A stretch of 25,497 nt of DNA from the NCBI GenBank assembly GCA_905215275.1, contig CAJMPE010000007.1, positions 1 through 25,497 on the forward strand. Reading direction: 5' to 3'. The position numbers and the translations under genes were made by a program. Numbering within the stretch: the stretch's first letter is position 1; each line of letters begins with the position of its first letter. Source of the stretch: an uncultured bacterium (GTDB lineage: Bacteria; Actinomycetota; Coriobacteriia; Coriobacteriales; Coriobacteriaceae). This document shows positions 23,553-25,497 of the stretch, in pieces. A model generated the notes under the pieces. The model worked only from the letters and a program-made list of their open reading frames with translations, was not told the DNA's origin and ran no database searches.

Positions 23553-24809
23553 CTAGGCGGACTTCTTCTTGCTGTCGGAGACCATCATGTAGACGGTGAG
23601 CACGACGGCGATGGCGGCGATCACAATGGCACCGTAGAAGGACTGCTGGTAGGCGGCACTGCCGGCCTCGGCGTGATACAGCACGGCGGTGATGGGCTGG
23701 CTGATCCAGGTGGAAGCGGCATAGCCCAAAAACATGATGCCGTAGTTGACGCCGATGTTGCTGGTGCCAAAGGCGCCACCGGTGAGCGGCGGGTAGATGA
23801 CGAGCAGGGCGCCAAAGCTAAAGCCGAGCAGGGCGAGCGCCACAAAGAACATGCTCTGCGTAAAGCTCATCGACATGATGACGAGCGCGACGATGGTGAC
23901 GACAAGGCTGATGAGCAGCGACTTGTAGGCGCCGAGTTTGTCGATGATCTGGCCAAAGGACAGACGACCAACCAGGTTAGCGCAGGTGTTGACGGAGACC
24001 ACCACGCCGCCGAGGGCGACGGCAGCGGCGCTCGTGGGGTCGGCGAAGAGCTGGACGGCGGCGATGGAGGCAACCTTGCCCACGAGCAGGGTGCCCGCGG
24101 TGGCGGCAAAGGCGAAGGTGACGATGAGGACCCAGAAGCGCGGGGTCTTGACCATCTCGCCCGGGGTGAGGTCGCCGAAGGTGCCGGCGTGCGCGCCGCC
24201 CTTGGGGGCCTCGAAGCCCTCGGGCAGCCAACCGGCCTCGGGGGCCTTCAGGAACAGGGCGGAGGCGGCGATCATCACAAAGAAGATGACGCCGAGCGCC
24301 TTAAGGGCACCAAAGATGCCCAGGCTCGGGATGAGCAGCGAGGCGAGCACCGGGGACAGCACGGCGGGACCGGCGGTCGAAGCGGCCAGGGTGATGCCGG
24401 AGGCGAGACCCTTCTTGTCGATGAACCACTTTTGGCCGGTGGTGAGCGCCGGGTTGTAGCCCAGGCCGTTGCCGACAGCGGCGACGAGCGAGAACCACAG
24501 GTAGAACTGCCACGGCTCGGTGACGGTGCCGGACATGAACCAGCCCAGGCCGTAGCACACGGCGGCAGCGATCACGACGTTGCGCGGGCCGATCTTATCG
24601 GAGATGCGGCCGGCGAAGATGCCCGTCACGGCCATGATGGTCTGAAAGACGGGGAAAGCCCAGGTAAGGGCGCTCGACCACTCGGGGTAGACGGCGAGCA
24701 GGTTCTTGCTCACGACGGAATACAGCGCGATGGAGCTGATGAAGAACATGGTGACGCACGCGGCGGAAAGCACGACGGCGCGACCCTTGTTGGAGTTGGT
24801 GGAAGCCAT
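23553..24809 (-). CDS. MFS transporter, OFA (oxalate/formate antiporter-like) family
   Basis: Inner-membrane transporter of 418 residues with about 12 hydrophobic helices and a central cytoplasmic loop (about 200-225, GWLPEGFEAPKGGAHAGTFG). The A-loop reads GRISDKIGPRNVV, the usual MFS signature between helices 2 and 3. Helix 4-5 contains GNGLGYNPALTTGQKWFIDKKGLASGI, characteristic of the OFA subgroup that moves small organic acids. The substrate is unknown. The ATG has an AAAGAG site 4 nt upstream. It sits between an SDR dehydrogenase and a Gfo/Idh dehydrogenase in one orientation, so it probably imports their substrate or exports a product. Confidence 0.88.
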   Translation of the reverse strand: MASTNSNKGRAVVLSAACVTMFFISSIALYSVVSKNLLAVYPEWSSALTWAFPVFQTIMAVTGIFAGRISDKIGPRNVVIAAAVCYGLGWFMSGTVTEPWQFYLWFSLVAAVGNGLGYNPALTTGQKWFIDKKGLASGITLAASTAGPAVLSPVLASLLIPSLGIFGALKALGVIFFVMIAASALFLKAPEAGWLPEGFEAPKGGAHAGTFGDLTPGEMVKTPRFWVLIVTFAFAATAGTLLVGKVASIAAVQLFADPTSAAAVALGGVVVSVNTCANLVGRLSFGQIIDKLGAYKSLLISLVVTIVALVIMSMSFTQSMFFVALALLGFSFGALLVIYPPLTGGAFGTSNIGVNYGIMFLGYAASTWISQPITAVLYHAEAGSAAYQQSFYGAIVIAAIAVVLTVYMMVSDSKKKSA

Positions 24810-24875
24810 TGGACTCTTTCTGATCGATACGGGGGAGGAGCGGGCGTGTCCGCGGGGCCTCCCTGTCAGGTTGGT

Positions 24876-25497
24876 TTACTGGTCAGTCGGCTTGGCGACG
24901 CCGGACTCATCGGACCAAAGCTCGACACCCTTGTTCTTGAGGTAGTTGTCGGCATAGGCGCGACGGCCGCCGGGCTTGGCGGTGAGGTCGCCCATCATGT
25001 TGGAGAAACCGCCGTCGACCTTGATGGCATCGCCGGTGGTAAAGTCCGAGCGCTTGGACGCCAGGAACATGACGGCGTTGGCGATATCGCTGACCTCGCC
25101 GATGCGGCGCGTGGCGATCAGACGGCTGCGGCTCTTTTCGACCTCGGGGTCGGCGTAGAAATTGGCCGACATCGGGGTCTTAACGAAGCAAGGCTCGACG
25201 CAGTTGGAGCGGACGCCGTAGGGGCCCCACTCGGCGGCGAGCATCTTGGACATCATGTTGACGCCGGCCTTGGTGGAGCTGTACACGCCCGAGAACGTCT
25301 CGGGGGAGTGGCTGGCGACGGTCGAGATGTGCACCAGGCGACCCTGGCCGGCCTTGATCATCTCGCGACCAAAGCGCTGCGAGGTGATGAAGTAACCGGT
25401 GAGGTTGACGTTGAGCACCTGCTCCCAGTCGCTCAGCGGCAGGTCCTCCATGGCGGCGAAGCGCAGGATACCGGCGGTGTTGACGAGGACGTCGACG
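24876..25497 (-). CDS. Short-chain dehydrogenase/reductase (SDR), N-terminus beyond the window
   Basis: Classical SDR enzyme; the frame is open to the right edge, so the first ~80 residues with the TGxxxGxG cofactor loop are missing. Seen are the NTAG block (VDVLVNTAGIL, normally NNAG), the LNVNLTGYF strand-helix with its active-site Asn, catalytic Ser in HISTVAS, YSSTKAG with the Tyr-Lys pair, and the C-terminal FTTGDAIKVDGGF typical of tetrameric SDRs. An unusual ~35-residue tail (MMGDLTAKPGGRRAYADNYLKNKGVELW...) follows. NAD(P)H-dependent oxidation or reduction of a hydroxyl or keto group is expected; the substrate is unknown. It is the upstream gene of the SDR-MFS-Gfo/Idh cluster, 66 nt before the transporter gene. 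Confidence 0.92.
   Translation of the reverse strand, partial: VDVLVNTAGILRFAAMEDLPLSDWEQVLNVNLTGYFITSQRFGREMIKAGQGRLVHISTVASHSPETFSGVYSSTKAGVNMMSKMLAAEWGPYGVRSNCVEPCFVKTPMSANFYADPEVEKSRSRLIATRRIGEVSDIANAVMFLASKRSDFTTGDAIKVDGGFSNMMGDLTAKPGGRRAYADNYLKNKGVELWSDESGVAKPTDQ

Overview
This is a GC-rich chromosomal window with strong AAGGAG/AAAGGA-type ribosome binding sites. Its intergenic palindromes and protein families suggest an anaerobic gut actinobacterium of the class Coriobacteriia, most likely Collinsella or a close relative. That placement is inference from overall character; there is no rRNA gene here to confirm it. Most of the window is ordinary chromosome. I see no phage, plasmid, complete transposase gene, CRISPR array, tRNA or rRNA.

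Layout, left to right. 1-4444: the 5' end of a UvrD/PcrA helicase gene, undecaprenyl-diphosphatase uppP (TTG start), a universal stress protein (+), and a two-component system with a short membrane-embedded sensor (BceS/GraS-like kinase, OmpR-type regulator). 4623-8131: an unrecognised conserved-looking protein, purH (the last two steps of IMP synthesis), and a GNAT acetyltransferase. 8132-11106: repeat-rich DNA on both sides of a secreted/membrane DUF2207-type protein with a Gly-rich tail. 11107-13174: glutamyl-Q tRNA(Asp) synthetase, apparently leaderless, a metallophosphoesterase and a 79-residue membrane protein. 13334-15129: a MITE-like element, then a TS-N-domain membrane protein and an orphan OmpR/KdpE-like response regulator. 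15134-19502: the 23S rRNA methyltransferase RlmKL with a degenerate-looking RlmL half, a Cof-type HAD phosphatase and a short transaldolase. 19883-22030: the Tex RNA-binding protein. 22443-25497: a leftward cluster of SDR dehydrogenase (cut by the window edge), OFA-family MFS transporter and Gfo/Idh/MocA dehydrogenase. This looks like a small uptake-and-oxidation module for an unknown polyol, cyclitol or sugar acid.

The most unusual content lies between the genes. Three genes (uspA, purH, tal) are followed within 9-22 nt of the stop codon by a nested, multi-helix palindrome of 93-114 nt, and then by a separate hairpin terminator. Four further intergenic elements of about 160-220 bp have long, nearly perfect terminal inverted repeats (8310-8529, 13334-13515, 19681-19851, 22113-22272). 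Two of these enclose a perfect hairpin terminator. Three 31-nt REP-like units flank the DUF2207 gene. The last 21 bases of the transaldolase coding sequence are repeated exactly 156 bp downstream, across the tal palindrome, like an attachment-site or target-site duplication. Together these suggest a genome rich in small non-autonomous palindromic elements that sit in 3' UTRs and act, or are tolerated, as terminators and mRNA 3' ends.
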